Source of the DNA: WQUF01 sp031549525
Lineage (GTDB): Bacteria; Bacillota; Clostridia; Clostridiales; Clostridiaceae
Reading direction: 5' to 3'
Assembly: GCA_031549525.1 (NCBI GenBank)
Contig: JAVBPQ010000180.1
Coordinates: 1 to 29,105 of the forward strand
Length of the DNA stretch: 29,105 nt
Position numbers and translations under genes: made by a program
The notes under the pieces: model-generated
Told to the model about the DNA's origin: nothing
Seen by the model: the letters and a program-made list of their open reading frames with translations, nothing else
The model's database searches: none
Shown: in pieces, positions 7,867 to 15,323 of the stretch
How the letters are laid out: every line of letters begins with the position of its first letter
How positions within the stretch are numbered: position 1 is the first letter of the stretch

Positions 7867-8682
7867 ATGAGGAAAACACTTTCGAGCCTTAATCCAGTTT
7901 TCTATTATACCATTGTAAATCTTAGACGATTTCAAAGACATATAAAAAATATATTTAGCAAAAAAAGATATGCAAATTTTATATCGCATGATAAATTGCC
8001 CTTTAGAGTTTATAAGCACCAGTCTGTACTTATTAGAAAATTAGGTGAGATAGATTTAACCCTTCAATATAACAAGGTGACTAACTTAAAAATAGCGATT
8101 AAAAATTTAAACGGATTGATCATAAGGCCAGGAGAGACATTTTCTTTTTGTCATTTAGTAGGCAACACCACAAAGAAGAAAGGGTATTTAGACGGAATGC
8201 TTTTAAGAAATGGTAGAGCTATTTCTGGAACTGGCGGTGGAATATGTCAAATTGCAAATCTAATTCATTGGTTGTGCTTGCATAGCCCTCTCACTGTTTC
8301 AGAACGCCATCATCATTCCTTTGATCCATTTCCAGACAGCGGAAGAGTTGTACCTTTTGGAAGTGGAGCAACTATTTTTTATAATTACATGGATTATCAA
8401 TTTGAAAACACCACTATTTATACATTCCAATTGATTTTTTGGTTCGATGATAAGTGCATCAATGGAGATCTGAGGATAAATGAGGAGCTTCCATATAAAT
8501 ATCATGTTTTTGAAAAAAACCATTCTTTTGTAAAGGTTGGAAATGAATTTTATCGTAAAAATGAACTTTGGAGAAAAAAAGTTTTAAAAATTGGAAGTGG
8601 AGAAATTCTTGAAACAGAACTTATACAAAAGAATTTTTCTCTTGTTCTTTACACCCCTAGTGATTTTGAAGCTCAAAGTTAA
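7867..8682 (+). CDS. VanW-family protein
   Basis: A 271-residue protein with ATG 7867 and ribosome site TAGGGGA about 6 bases upstream. The VanW domain covers roughly residues 50-200: NLKIAIKNLNGLIIRPGETFSF, then GYLDGMLLRNG, the invariant GTGGGICQIANLIHWL block near residue 120, and HHHSFDPFPDSGRVVPFGSGATI near 145-170. VanW was first named from the accessory gene of vanB-type glycopeptide resistance clusters, but its biochemical role is unknown and many clostridia carry chromosomal copies with no vancomycin genes. None of vanH/vanA/vanX is present here, so resistance should not be inferred. There is no signal peptide or anchor helix, so this version looks cytoplasmic. It is monocistronic: a hairpin terminator follows at 8692. 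Confidence 0.88.
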   Translation: MRKTLSSLNPVFYYTIVNLRRFQRHIKNIFSKKRYANFISHDKLPFRVYKHQSVLIRKLGEIDLTLQYNKVTNLKIAIKNLNGLIIRPGETFSFCHLVGNTTKKKGYLDGMLLRNGRAISGTGGGICQIANLIHWLCLHSPLTVSERHHHSFDPFPDSGRVVPFGSGATIFYNYMDYQFENTTIYTFQLIFWFDDKCINGDLRINEELPYKYHVFEKNHSFVKVGNEFYRKNELWRKKVLKIGSGEILETELIQKNFSLVLYTPSDFEAQS

Positions 8683-8691
8683 ATATATAAT

Positions 8692-8730
8692 AAAGGCTAT
8701 GAGAATTTTTATAATTTCATAGCCTTTATC
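8692..8730 (+). terminator. Terminator after the VanW-family gene
   Basis: An 11-bp perfect stem AAAGGCTATGA/TCATAGCCTTT (8692-8727) around a 14-base loop, followed by a T-rich tail. It ends 10 bases after the stop codon at 8682. Confidence 0.7.
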
Positions 8731-8731
8731 T

Positions 8732-8760
8732 TTGTAAAAATTATGAAATTATCCTATATT
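8732..8760 (+). promoter_or_regulatory. Promoter of the solitary cas3-like gene
   Basis: TTGTAA (8732-8737), 17-base spacer, TATATT (8755-8760), with a start expected near 8767 and the ATG at 8815. It follows the vanW terminator directly, so the Cas3-like gene has its own transcription unit. Confidence 0.55.
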
Positions 8761-8814
8761 AATGGCTAAATTTATGTTAATATGTTTGTAATATTTTATT
8801 TAAAGGGTGAAAAT

Positions 8815-11031
8815 ATGTTTATAGCGAAAAAAGATGAAGCCACTGGAAATTTAATGATGTTAATAGATCATTTAAATGGAGTTGCAGGGTTATCGAAAGA
8901 GTTTGCTGAAGACTTCAAGCTTTGCAATCAGGCCTTTGTATTAGGATACTTGCATGATTTAGGTAAATACTCTAAAGAATTTCAACGATATGTAAATGGA
9001 GAAAATATTATAATAGATCATTCTCTAGCTGGTGCAAAGGAACTTATACATAGATTTTATAGGGATAAGGACCTTTATCCAATTTCTAAAATGCTTGGAA
9101 TGGTTATAACTGGTCATCATGGTGGGCTATTAGATTTAGGCAGCAATATGGATATAGATAATGGATCTCATGAGGCAAAGCTTAAAAGAGACGCCAAAAA
9201 TTACTATAAAGGATTTGGTGAGATAGATGAAAGCTTGATAAAGATACATTATGAAGAGATAAATAGTAAGCTTAAAATAACAAAGGATAACAAAAATAAA
9301 CAAGATAAAAAAGCTCTTGGCTTTATATGGCAAATGATGATAAGGATGCTTTATTCATGTGTTGTAGATGCAAATTTTATAGATAATGAAAGATTCCTTG
9401 GTCTTTTCGGAAAAGGAATTTATAAGCCAATTAAAAAGATGATCATGGATTTTGATGATTTTATGATTAAATTTTCAAAGGATAAGAAGAAGAATTCTAA
9501 TGTTAATATTCTTGAAAAAAGGAATGAAATTTTTAAGAAATCCATGGAAGCTGCTAATAACAATAGAGGACTTTTTACATTGACGGCTCCGTCAGGAGCA
9601 GGAAAGACCATGGCAGCACTTGCTTTTTCTCTAAAGCATATGTTGAGAAATGATTTAAAGAGGGTAATTTATGTAGTGCCTTATACAAGTATAGTTGACG
9701 ATATTGCTGAAAATTTTAAAAAGATGATTGGATCTATAAATGTATTGGAACATCAATGTGATTTTGTTCTCTCTGATGAGAATATAGAGCATGATTATTT
9801 AAAATATGATCATGCAACTGAAAATTGGGATATACCTATTGTAGTAACTACAAATACAAAGTTTTTTGAATCCTGTTTTAGCAATAAAAGCTTAATCCTT
9901 AGAAAGATACACAATATATCAAATTCAGTTATAATTTTTGATGAGATTCAAAGCATTCCAATGGGATATTTAAACCCATGTATAGCAGTATTAAATGAAC
10001 TTATGACAAATTATAATTCTAGCATTGTCCTATCCTCTTCCACTTGTTCTAATTTTTATGAATATTTTCATGAAGATATCAAGAAGAAAAAAGTAGATAT
10101 AGTAAATTACAAAGATTATGATGAAGTTTTTAATAGAACAAAATTAAGTTATCTAGGTGAACAGGATGATGATTATATAATAAAAAAACTAAAGGAGCAT
10201 AGGAGTGCTCTTTGCATAGTAAATACAAGAAAGCATGCTGTAGAAATCTATAAGAAGATAAAACAAGAAGAGAATGTATTTTGTTTAAGCACCTTGAGTA
10301 CCCCTAGTGATAGAAAGGAAAAGATAAAAACCATATATGATCTTTTAAAGAATGATAAAAAATGCATAGTGATTTCAACACAAATAGTTGAAGCTTATAT
10401 GGATCTTGATTTTCAATATGTATATAAGAGTGTATCTAGCATAGATTCAATAATTCAAGCAGCAGGTAGATGTAATAGGGAAGGGCTTTTTAATATAGGA
10501 GAAGTATTCGTATTTAGTCCATCTTCAGAGGATGCAAAATTAAATAACGATCTTAAAAACACAGCAAAATATGGAGAGGAAATCTTAAAAGAGTTTGGCA
10601 GCAATTCTCTTTCTTCTACTGCTATTGATAAATATTTTAAAACAAAGCATGACTTAGAATTTCATGAAAATAAGCTAGATAAGAAAAATATATTGGATAA
10701 TTTTATGATTGAAAGACAATTAAAGCTTAATTTTAAAGCGTGCTCAAAAGATTTTAAAATGCTTGAAAGTAATGCCTATGATGTAATAATAGGGCAGGCT
10801 CCAGAGGATTTAATTAATAAGCTAAAGGAAGGAATAATTTCAAGAGAGAGTATTAGACAAATATCTGATTATACAGTATCCATATATGAATATGAGTTTA
10901 AGATGCTGTATAATAATGATTGTATTGAAATAATCAATGAGCTTATATTTTTAAAGAATTTAGAGCTTTACGATGACGAGATAGGGCTTAACATATTCGA
11001 TGATAGCCCATCTGAGAGTTATATTTTATGA
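8815..11031 (+). CDS. cas3: Cas3-type HD nuclease/helicase, not next to other cas genes
   Basis: A 738-residue protein. ATG 8815 is chosen because AAAGGGTG lies 6 bases upstream; the in-frame codon at 8782 has no ribosome site. The N-terminal HD domain is intact: His19, His47-Asp48 with Lys51 (LHDLGKYS), DHSLAG at 68-73, and the ITGHHGG pair near residue 102. The SF2 helicase follows: Walker A APSGAGKT near residue 259, Walker B DEIQ near 376, and motif VI QAAGRCNREG near 546-555. Motif III reads SSST instead of the usual SAT. Cas3 is recruited by Cascade in type I CRISPR systems, unwinds target DNA and degrades it. Here there is no Cascade gene, cas1/cas2 or repeat array within the window, so it either acts with a remote CRISPR locus or has another role. 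Confidence 0.87.
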   Translation: MFIAKKDEATGNLMMLIDHLNGVAGLSKEFAEDFKLCNQAFVLGYLHDLGKYSKEFQRYVNGENIIIDHSLAGAKELIHRFYRDKDLYPISKMLGMVITGHHGGLLDLGSNMDIDNGSHEAKLKRDAKNYYKGFGEIDESLIKIHYEEINSKLKITKDNKNKQDKKALGFIWQMMIRMLYSCVVDANFIDNERFLGLFGKGIYKPIKKMIMDFDDFMIKFSKDKKKNSNVNILEKRNEIFKKSMEAANNNRGLFTLTAPSGAGKTMAALAFSLKHMLRNDLKRVIYVVPYTSIVDDIAENFKKMIGSINVLEHQCDFVLSDENIEHDYLKYDHATENWDIPIVVTTNTKFFESCFSNKSLILRKIHNISNSVIIFDEIQSIPMGYLNPCIAVLNELMTNYNSSIVLSSSTCSNFYEYFHEDIKKKKVDIVNYKDYDEVFNRTKLSYLGEQDDDYIIKKLKEHRSALCIVNTRKHAVEIYKKIKQEENVFCLSTLSTPSDRKEKIKTIYDLLKNDKKCIVISTQIVEAYMDLDFQYVYKSVSSIDSIIQAAGRCNREGLFNIGEVFVFSPSSEDAKLNNDLKNTAKYGEEILKEFGSNSLSSTAIDKYFKTKHDLEFHENKLDKKNILDNFMIERQLKLNFKACSKDFKMLESNAYDVIIGQAPEDLINKLKEGIISRESIRQISDYTVSIYEYEFKMLYNNDCIEIINELIFLKNLELYDDEIGLNIFDDSPSESYIL

Positions 11032-11138
11032 TTTGAATTTTAGTACAAGTTAGTTAAAAAATATGGCATTTAATTATGCTATGATTTATAATGATGGATG
11101 ATAGATATATAAAATATATAATAAGGGGAGAATTATAA

Positions 11139-11882
11139 ATGAAAAAATCAAATCTATTTTTTACAAGTGTTGCTATGGTTGCCTGTTTAAATTGCATAGC
11201 TTTTGTACAACCAGTTTGTGCAAAGACAAAAGTTCAGACTGTAACAAAAGTTCAAACTGTAACAAAAGCTCAGCCTGTAAAGATAAAAACAGCTCTTGCA
11301 AAAGGAAAGCATGTATCTTCTGTTAAACTTTCAAAAGGGGTTTTAAATTTTGTAACAAATGTACCAGAAAAGCCTCTTGCTAAACTATATTTTGATCCTG
11401 AAAAGACTCATGATGTTGTTTTAACTGATGCAGGTCTTATAAAGTATTTAGGAAGAGAATTTAGACCTTCTTATGTACCAGCAGGGCTTAAAGAGTATGA
11501 CAGCGGTAATGCATGGTATATAAAGATGAATAACGATGGAACTACTGCTTATGATGTAGTAACAGTAATATATGGCGAAAATGAAGAAGATTTCTTAAAC
11601 CCTAAGAGAAAAGAATTAGATGTTAAGGTTTCAAAGGGTAAGCTTCCTTTTACTTGCGTTATATTGACTTCAGACACTAAAGTTAAGTCAAATATAAATG
11701 GAGTTGAAATAGGAGTAGGATACACTAAAGTAGGGTATAATTACAATGATGCAGGGAAACCTGAAGGATATAATGATGTTTACTCAGCAGAGTTTATATA
11801 TAAAGGCATAGGATATCAGGTTAAATCAACCAATATATCCCAAGAAGAATTTATTAAAGTTCTTTTATCAATAGTTAAATAA
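11139..11882 (+). CDS. Secreted protein of unknown function (DUF4367-like character)
   Basis: A 247-residue protein with a clear Sec signal peptide: KK at the N-terminus, a hydrophobic core to residue 24, and a probable signal peptidase cut after VCA (residue 28). Directly after it come three copies of a six-residue unit (VQTVTK, VQTVTK, AQPVKI) encoded by 18-base repeats. The rest has a beta-rich look, ending with GIGYQVKSTNISQEEFIKVLLSIVK, which resembles the ends of DUF4367-type extracellular domains ('G..Y.i.a.nis.eEf'); this similarity is by eye only. Ribosome site AAGGGGAG lies 8 bases upstream of ATG 11139. It ends 19 bases before the MOSC gene, so the two may be co-transcribed. I do not recognise a function. 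Confidence 0.75.
   Translation: MKKSNLFFTSVAMVACLNCIAFVQPVCAKTKVQTVTKVQTVTKAQPVKIKTALAKGKHVSSVKLSKGVLNFVTNVPEKPLAKLYFDPEKTHDVVLTDAGLIKYLGREFRPSYVPAGLKEYDSGNAWYIKMNNDGTTAYDVVTVIYGENEEDFLNPKRKELDVKVSKGKLPFTCVILTSDTKVKSNINGVEIGVGYTKVGYNYNDAGKPEGYNDVYSAEFIYKGIGYQVKSTNISQEEFIKVLLSIVK
11226..11279 (+). repeat. Three tandem 18-bp repeats in the secreted protein gene
   Basis: Three adjacent copies of ACAAAAGTTCAGACTGTA with a few changes. They keep the reading frame and encode the repeat just after the signal peptide, where copy number could vary without breaking the protein. Confidence 0.8.
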
Positions 11883-11901
11883 TTTTTGAAGGGAATTTAG
11901 G

Positions 11902-12459
11902 ATGTTTAAAGATGAAAATATAGGAGAAGTCGTAGCAGTTTGCTTAAGTAAAGAACATACTTTTAGCAAAGAGAAGGTTGAAAAGATAAATCTTTTAAAG
12001 GGTCTAGGTGTTGAAGGGGATGCTCATATGGGAAAAACTGTACAGCATCTATCAAGAAAAGAAGAAGATCCTCATTACTTAAATTTAAGACAAGTTCATC
12101 TAATCCATTATGAGCTTCTTTGTGAATTAAGAGCAAATGGATTTGATCTTAAAGAAGGAGATCTAGGAGAAAATATTACCACCATAGGATTAGATCTATT
12201 AAATATGCCTAAAGGTACAAGGCTTAGAATAGGCGAAAGTGCCTGTGTTGAAATAACTGGTCTTAGAAATCCCTGTGCACAGATAGAGAATTTTAAAAAA
12301 GGTCTTCTCTCACAGGTTTTATACAAAGATGAACAAGGTGAACTTATAAGAAAAACAGGAGTAATGGCTATAGTCATAGAGCAAGGCGAAGTAAAGCCAA
12401 AGGACAAGATCAAGCTTGAATATCCAGATGAACCATTTTTAAAATTAGAAGTTGTGTGA
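11902..12459 (+). CDS. MOSC-domain protein
   Basis: A 185-residue protein made almost entirely of one MOSC (MoCo sulfurase C-terminal) domain. Features seen: GEVVAVCLSKEHTFSK at residues 7-22, GVEGDAHMGK (the domain's conserved 'G..GD.h.g' segment) at about 37-46, the GDLGENITTIGLDL block near residues 86-99, and the conserved cysteine in LRNPCAQIENF, near residue 126, proposed to carry sulfur in this family. Stand-alone MOSC proteins in bacteria are linked to molybdenum-cofactor enzymes and metal-sulfur chemistry or N-hydroxylated compound reduction, but no molybdenum genes lie nearby. The ribosome site is a modest GAAGGGA upstream of ATG 11902. It is followed by a two-way terminator. Confidence 0.88.
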   Translation: MFKDENIGEVVAVCLSKEHTFSKEKVEKINLLKGLGVEGDAHMGKTVQHLSRKEEDPHYLNLRQVHLIHYELLCELRANGFDLKEGDLGENITTIGLDLLNMPKGTRLRIGESACVEITGLRNPCAQIENFKKGLLSQVLYKDEQGELIRKTGVMAIVIEQGEVKPKDKIKLEYPDEPFLKLEVV

Positions 12460-12460
12460 T

Positions 12461-12495
12461 AAAAATTGCTTCCTTAGAATTAGGAAGCAATTTTA
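12461..12495. terminator. Bidirectional terminator between MOSC gene and glutathione peroxidase gene
   Basis: A 12- to 13-bp stem AAAATTGCTTCCT/AGGAAGCAATTTT around a 7-base loop. The A- and T-runs on both sides make it suitable for both convergent genes. A copy of the right arm follows (12509-12524). Confidence 0.85.
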
Positions 12496-12524
12496 ATTTA
12501 TAGAAGGATAGGAAGCAATTTTAA
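12481..12524. repeat. Direct duplication of one terminator arm
   Basis: TAGGAAGCAATTTTAA occurs at 12481-12496 and again at 12509-12524, separated by 12 bases. The second copy lacks its own partner arm and could compete for pairing with the left arm at 12461-12474. Confidence 0.8.
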
Positions 12525-12533
12525 CTTTTTAAT

Positions 12534-13067
12534 TTATATAAGCTTTTCAATATAAGGTTTTATAGAAGAAGGACTAAAAGTAGGAGAAAATCTTGAATTT
12601 ATATTTCCCTCTCTATCTATTAGAAATTTAGTAAAATTCCACTTTATACTGGTTTTTGTGAAATATTGCTCAAATTCTAGAAGCCTTCTTTTAAACTCTT
12701 CAGCCTTTTCATCTTCAGTCTCACAAGGAGCATTTTGTGTTAAATATACAAATAAGGGATGAGCATTCTCTCCATTTACTTCGATCTTAGAAAATATTTT
12801 AAAAGTCACTCCATAATTTGTATGACAAAATTTTATAATTTCTTCCTCACTACCAGGGGATTGTTCAAAAAATTGATTGCAGGGAAAATCAAGGATTTCA
12901 AATCCTTTATTCTTATACTTTTTATAAAGAGCTTGGAACTCCTTATATTGAGAAGTAAGTCCGCATTTTATTGCAGTATTTACAATCAAAAGAACCTTAT
13001 TTTTGTAGCTTGAAAGAGAGATATCATCTTTGTTTGCATCCTTTACAGTAAAGTCATATATGCTCAT
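12534..13067 (-). CDS. Glutathione peroxidase family protein (cysteine type)
   Basis: A 177-residue thioredoxin-fold peroxidase. I start it at ATG 13067, with AGAGGTGA 5 bases upstream; the in-frame GTG at 13076 is part of that ribosome site. The catalytic set is visible: peroxidatic Cys35 in NTAIKCGLT (Sec or Cys in the family), Gln65 in FPCNQF, and the Trp-Asn pair of IKWNFTKFLID near residue 137. Cys63 or another Cys may act in resolving. Bacterial members usually take electrons from thioredoxin rather than glutathione, which fits a clostridial host; they remove hydrogen peroxide and lipid peroxides. The gene is alone on its strand between terminators and carries a possible PerR-type site in its promoter. 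Confidence 0.92.
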   Translation of the reverse strand: MSIYDFTVKDANKDDISLSSYKNKVLLIVNTAIKCGLTSQYKEFQALYKKYKNKGFEILDFPCNQFFEQSPGSEEEIIKFCHTNYGVTFKIFSKIEVNGENAHPLFVYLTQNAPCETEDEKAEEFKRRLLEFEQYFTKTSIKWNFTKFLIDREGNINSRFSPTFSPSSIKPYIEKLI

Positions 13068-13102
13068 ATAATTCACCTCTTAAACGTCTTTCCTTAAGTT
13101 TA

Positions 13103-13130
13103 ATTTTATCAAATAGTAATTATTTGTAAA
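13103..13130 (-). promoter_or_regulatory. Promoter of the glutathione peroxidase gene with a 7-1-7 inverted repeat
   Basis: Minus-strand TTTACA (13130-13125), 16-base spacer, TAAAAT (13108-13103). A palindrome CAAATAGTAATTATTTG (13110-13126) fills the spacer; its core has the 7-1-7 form of Fur/PerR boxes, matching the PerR consensus at about 9 of 14 positions. Peroxide control by PerR is inference. Confidence 0.45.
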
Positions 13131-13151
13131 TATTTTTTTAAACAAGACAAT

Positions 13152-14228
13152 TTATTTTTTGTCACCTTTTATTACTTTAAAGTTAGAAGCTTTTTTCTTT
13201 GACGCAAATACTTCGTTTAATGTATGGCCTTTTCTTGACCAAAATCTTGTAGAATTTGCTACATCTGCAAGATGTCTTCCTAAGCTATGGATATGGTTGT
13301 AGGATACATCAAGCCCAAAAGACTTAATGGCTTTAAAAATATCTTGAGGATCTTCTTCATCTCTAAAGAAAAAAACTATATTCTCTAAATAAGATTCTAT
13401 AAGCTCTTCATCTTCAGTTACAATTTTTTTTATAAAATCTTTAAGAGCTAAGATTTCTGGAGTAATTTCATAGTATCTTTCATCCATATATTTTAAGAGC
13501 TCTTCTTTTTTAGGAACATATCTTGGTATATCATTTGTAATCTCATCAAAATCATCTAAATTTTCAGGGGTTAAACTTTCATAATCTTCACTTATTATGT
13601 GCTTTTCAAATAGACAATAACCCTTTCCTGAAAAATGGTGTTTTGATAGTATATCAAATAAATCCTTGGCATCTGTTTGATCTTTATTTTGGCTATTATA
13701 AATAGATGCTAAATCATCATAAGAAATTATTTTATATAGATTTGCAGCTGCTATTGCATATCTTTCTATCATGTTATAGTGAGATTTGGTTTTTAAGAAA
13801 TTTTTATCCACTATATTTCTATATATGCTCTTTATCTCCTCTGGAACCACGATATATTGCTTATTATCGTAATGAAATATCTGTATAGTTCCAAAATATC
13901 TCATATTGTAAAACTCTTCGGGAAACAGCTTATTATATTCAATATGTTTATTATCAACTAGAATTTTAAGAAATTCCCACATTTTCTCTTCCATTCCATA
14001 TAGAATTTCTCTAAATTCCTCTTCATCTGTAAGGATTTCATAAGATACTAAGATGAGTTTATCCTTTTTCATCTTATTAAGCCCATTTATGTCACTAAAG
14101 CTACAAAGCTTTCTAAGGTCTGAAACAGGCTTTAAAGCAAGTATCTCTTTAAGAGTATAAACTGGGGGACACTCTAAAACAAATTCCTTATCAGATTTAT
14201 ATGGAGTTTCTATAAATTGTTCTTTCAT
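13152..14228 (-). CDS. Hypothetical protein with Rho-N/SAP-like N-terminal motif
   Basis: A 358-residue, highly charged, soluble protein that I do not recognise as a named family. Residues ~25-65 (TLKEILALKPVSDLRKL, then GLNKMKKDKLILVSYEIL) have the pattern of the Rho N-terminal/SAP-like helical module ('L..L....i.G..KmkK..Li'), which binds nucleic acid or proteins in other settings. The rest is mostly alpha-helical with many acidic residues (DEEDPQDIF near 293), and a C-terminal block HIHSLGRHLADVANSTRFW with a basic tail. No signal peptide or membrane segment. The ATG at 14228 has only a weak ribosome site (AAAGATAG), and an inverted repeat lies just before it. It begins 85 bases after the esterase gene and may share its transcript. 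Confidence 0.75.
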   Translation of the reverse strand: MKEQFIETPYKSDKEFVLECPPVYTLKEILALKPVSDLRKLCSFSDINGLNKMKKDKLILVSYEILTDEEEFREILYGMEEKMWEFLKILVDNKHIEYNKLFPEEFYNMRYFGTIQIFHYDNKQYIVVPEEIKSIYRNIVDKNFLKTKSHYNMIERYAIAAANLYKIISYDDLASIYNSQNKDQTDAKDLFDILSKHHFSGKGYCLFEKHIISEDYESLTPENLDDFDEITNDIPRYVPKKEELLKYMDERYYEITPEILALKDFIKKIVTEDEELIESYLENIVFFFRDEEDPQDIFKAIKSFGLDVSYNHIHSLGRHLADVANSTRFWSRKGHTLNEVFASKKKASNFKVIKGDKK

Positions 14229-14236
14229 CTATCTTT

Positions 14237-14278
14237 GCTGCTTTATACTACTATCTAAAGATTGTGGAGGAAAGCAGC
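14237..14278 (-). promoter_or_regulatory. Inverted repeat just before the 14228 start
   Basis: GCTGCTTT (14237-14244) and AAAGCAGC (14271-14278) are perfect 8-base inverted copies 26 bases apart, ending 8 bases before the start codon. An alternative small stem GGAG/CTCC overlaps one arm (14267-14284). In RNA the larger stem would sit against the weak ribosome site. Confidence 0.4.
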
Positions 14279-14313
14279 TTCTCCTTTCTTGTTTGTTCTT
14301 AGCAAATTTAGCT

Positions 14314-15255
14314 TTAGGAAAATGCTCTTTTTAAAGCATTTATCCTCTTAACCATAGTTTCCCTTACAATTAATTTATCATCTTTAGCCATGGCGTCAAA
14401 TCCATGGAAAGTTCCTCTTATAAAATTCAATTCTACCTTGCATCCATTTTCTTGAAGCCTTTTGCTATAGGCAATGCCTTCATCTCTTAAGCAATCATAC
14501 TCCTCTACTTCTATATAAGCATCTGGTAGATCATAGAATCTGTCCATACTCATAGGAGATGCATAACCTAACATTCCTTTATCGCCATCTTTTAAATAGT
14601 ATTTCCACATTTGCCTGTTGAGGTTTGAGTTCCATCCTGGTGAATCAAAAAATTCTTCTATAGATTCATACGACTGAGATATATCTGTCACAGGGTAGAT
14701 TAGCATCTGAAAGCAAATAGTTGGTCCATTTCTATCTCTTGATATATGAGGTATTGCAGCAGCAAGTGCACCTCCTGCACTGTCTCCAAATACAGCAATT
14801 TTATCCTTTGAAATTCCAATTTCATCAGCATGCTTATAGACCCATACTAAGCTGCTATAACAATCTTCAACACCAAATGGAAATGGATATTTTGGAGCAA
14901 GTCTATAATTTACAAATATGACTTTGCAATTTGCATTTAATGAATAAAAACAAGCCATTTTGTGCATATAACCGTAACCTTCTGTCATAAATGCTCCACT
15001 ATGAAAGTATAACAAGCAGGGAGCATTTTTTTCAATATTTTTTGGCTCATAAATATTTATTTTAATTTTGTCTGAATTATAACCTGGAATGAGCTTATTT
15101 GTAACATTTATTCTAGAATCAACTTTAAACATACAGCAGGATATTTTTCCAAGTATATTTAGCAGTTTTATATTTAAAGGTGTCAAGGTGGTGTTTCCTA
15201 AATCAAATTTTTTAATATCTCTAAGCTCTTCATTGAAATTATATTTATTTTCCAT
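14314..15255 (-). CDS. Alpha/beta hydrolase, HSL-type esterase/lipase
   Basis: A 313-residue cytoplasmic enzyme of the hormone-sensitive-lipase (esterase group IV) type. Seen in the sequence: oxyanion segment YFHSGAFM at 83-90 (family motif HGGGF, here HSGAF), VNYRLAPKYPFP at 115-126, nucleophile Ser159 in GDSAGGA, acid Asp254 in EEYDCLRDEG, and His284 in GTFHGF. Such enzymes hydrolyse short-chain esters of small alcohols or aromatics; the natural substrate cannot be told. ATG 15255 follows AGGAGA by about 8 bases and a fair promoter lies at 15271-15300. Length is normal for the family. Confidence 0.92.
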   Translation of the reverse strand: MENKYNFNEELRDIKKFDLGNTTLTPLNIKLLNILGKISCCMFKVDSRINVTNKLIPGYNSDKIKINIYEPKNIEKNAPCLLYFHSGAFMTEGYGYMHKMACFYSLNANCKVIFVNYRLAPKYPFPFGVEDCYSSLVWVYKHADEIGISKDKIAVFGDSAGGALAAAIPHISRDRNGPTICFQMLIYPVTDISQSYESIEEFFDSPGWNSNLNRQMWKYYLKDGDKGMLGYASPMSMDRFYDLPDAYIEVEEYDCLRDEGIAYSKRLQENGCKVELNFIRGTFHGFDAMAKDDKLIVRETMVKRINALKRAFS

Positions 15256-15270
15256 ATATATTTCTCCTAA

Positions 15271-15300
15271 ATATTAACAAATAATATAAGACAAAAACAA
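15271..15300 (-). promoter_or_regulatory. Promoter of the esterase gene
   Basis: Minus-strand TTGTTT (15300-15295), 18-base spacer, TAATAT (15276-15271); start expected near 15264, very close to the ribosome site AGGAGA. Confidence 0.45.
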
Positions 15301-15323
15301 GATTTTATATTATAGTAGATTTT

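Noticed and set aside
7867..8682. Glycopeptide resistance cluster
   Set aside because: Only a VanW-family protein is present; no ligase, dehydrogenase, dipeptidase or two-component genes occur nearby, and lone VanW proteins are common in clostridia.
8683..11138. CRISPR array near the Cas3-like gene
   Set aside because: The gaps on both sides (8683-8814 and 11032-11138) hold only a terminator and promoter-like sequence; no regularly spaced direct repeats were found here or elsewhere in the window.
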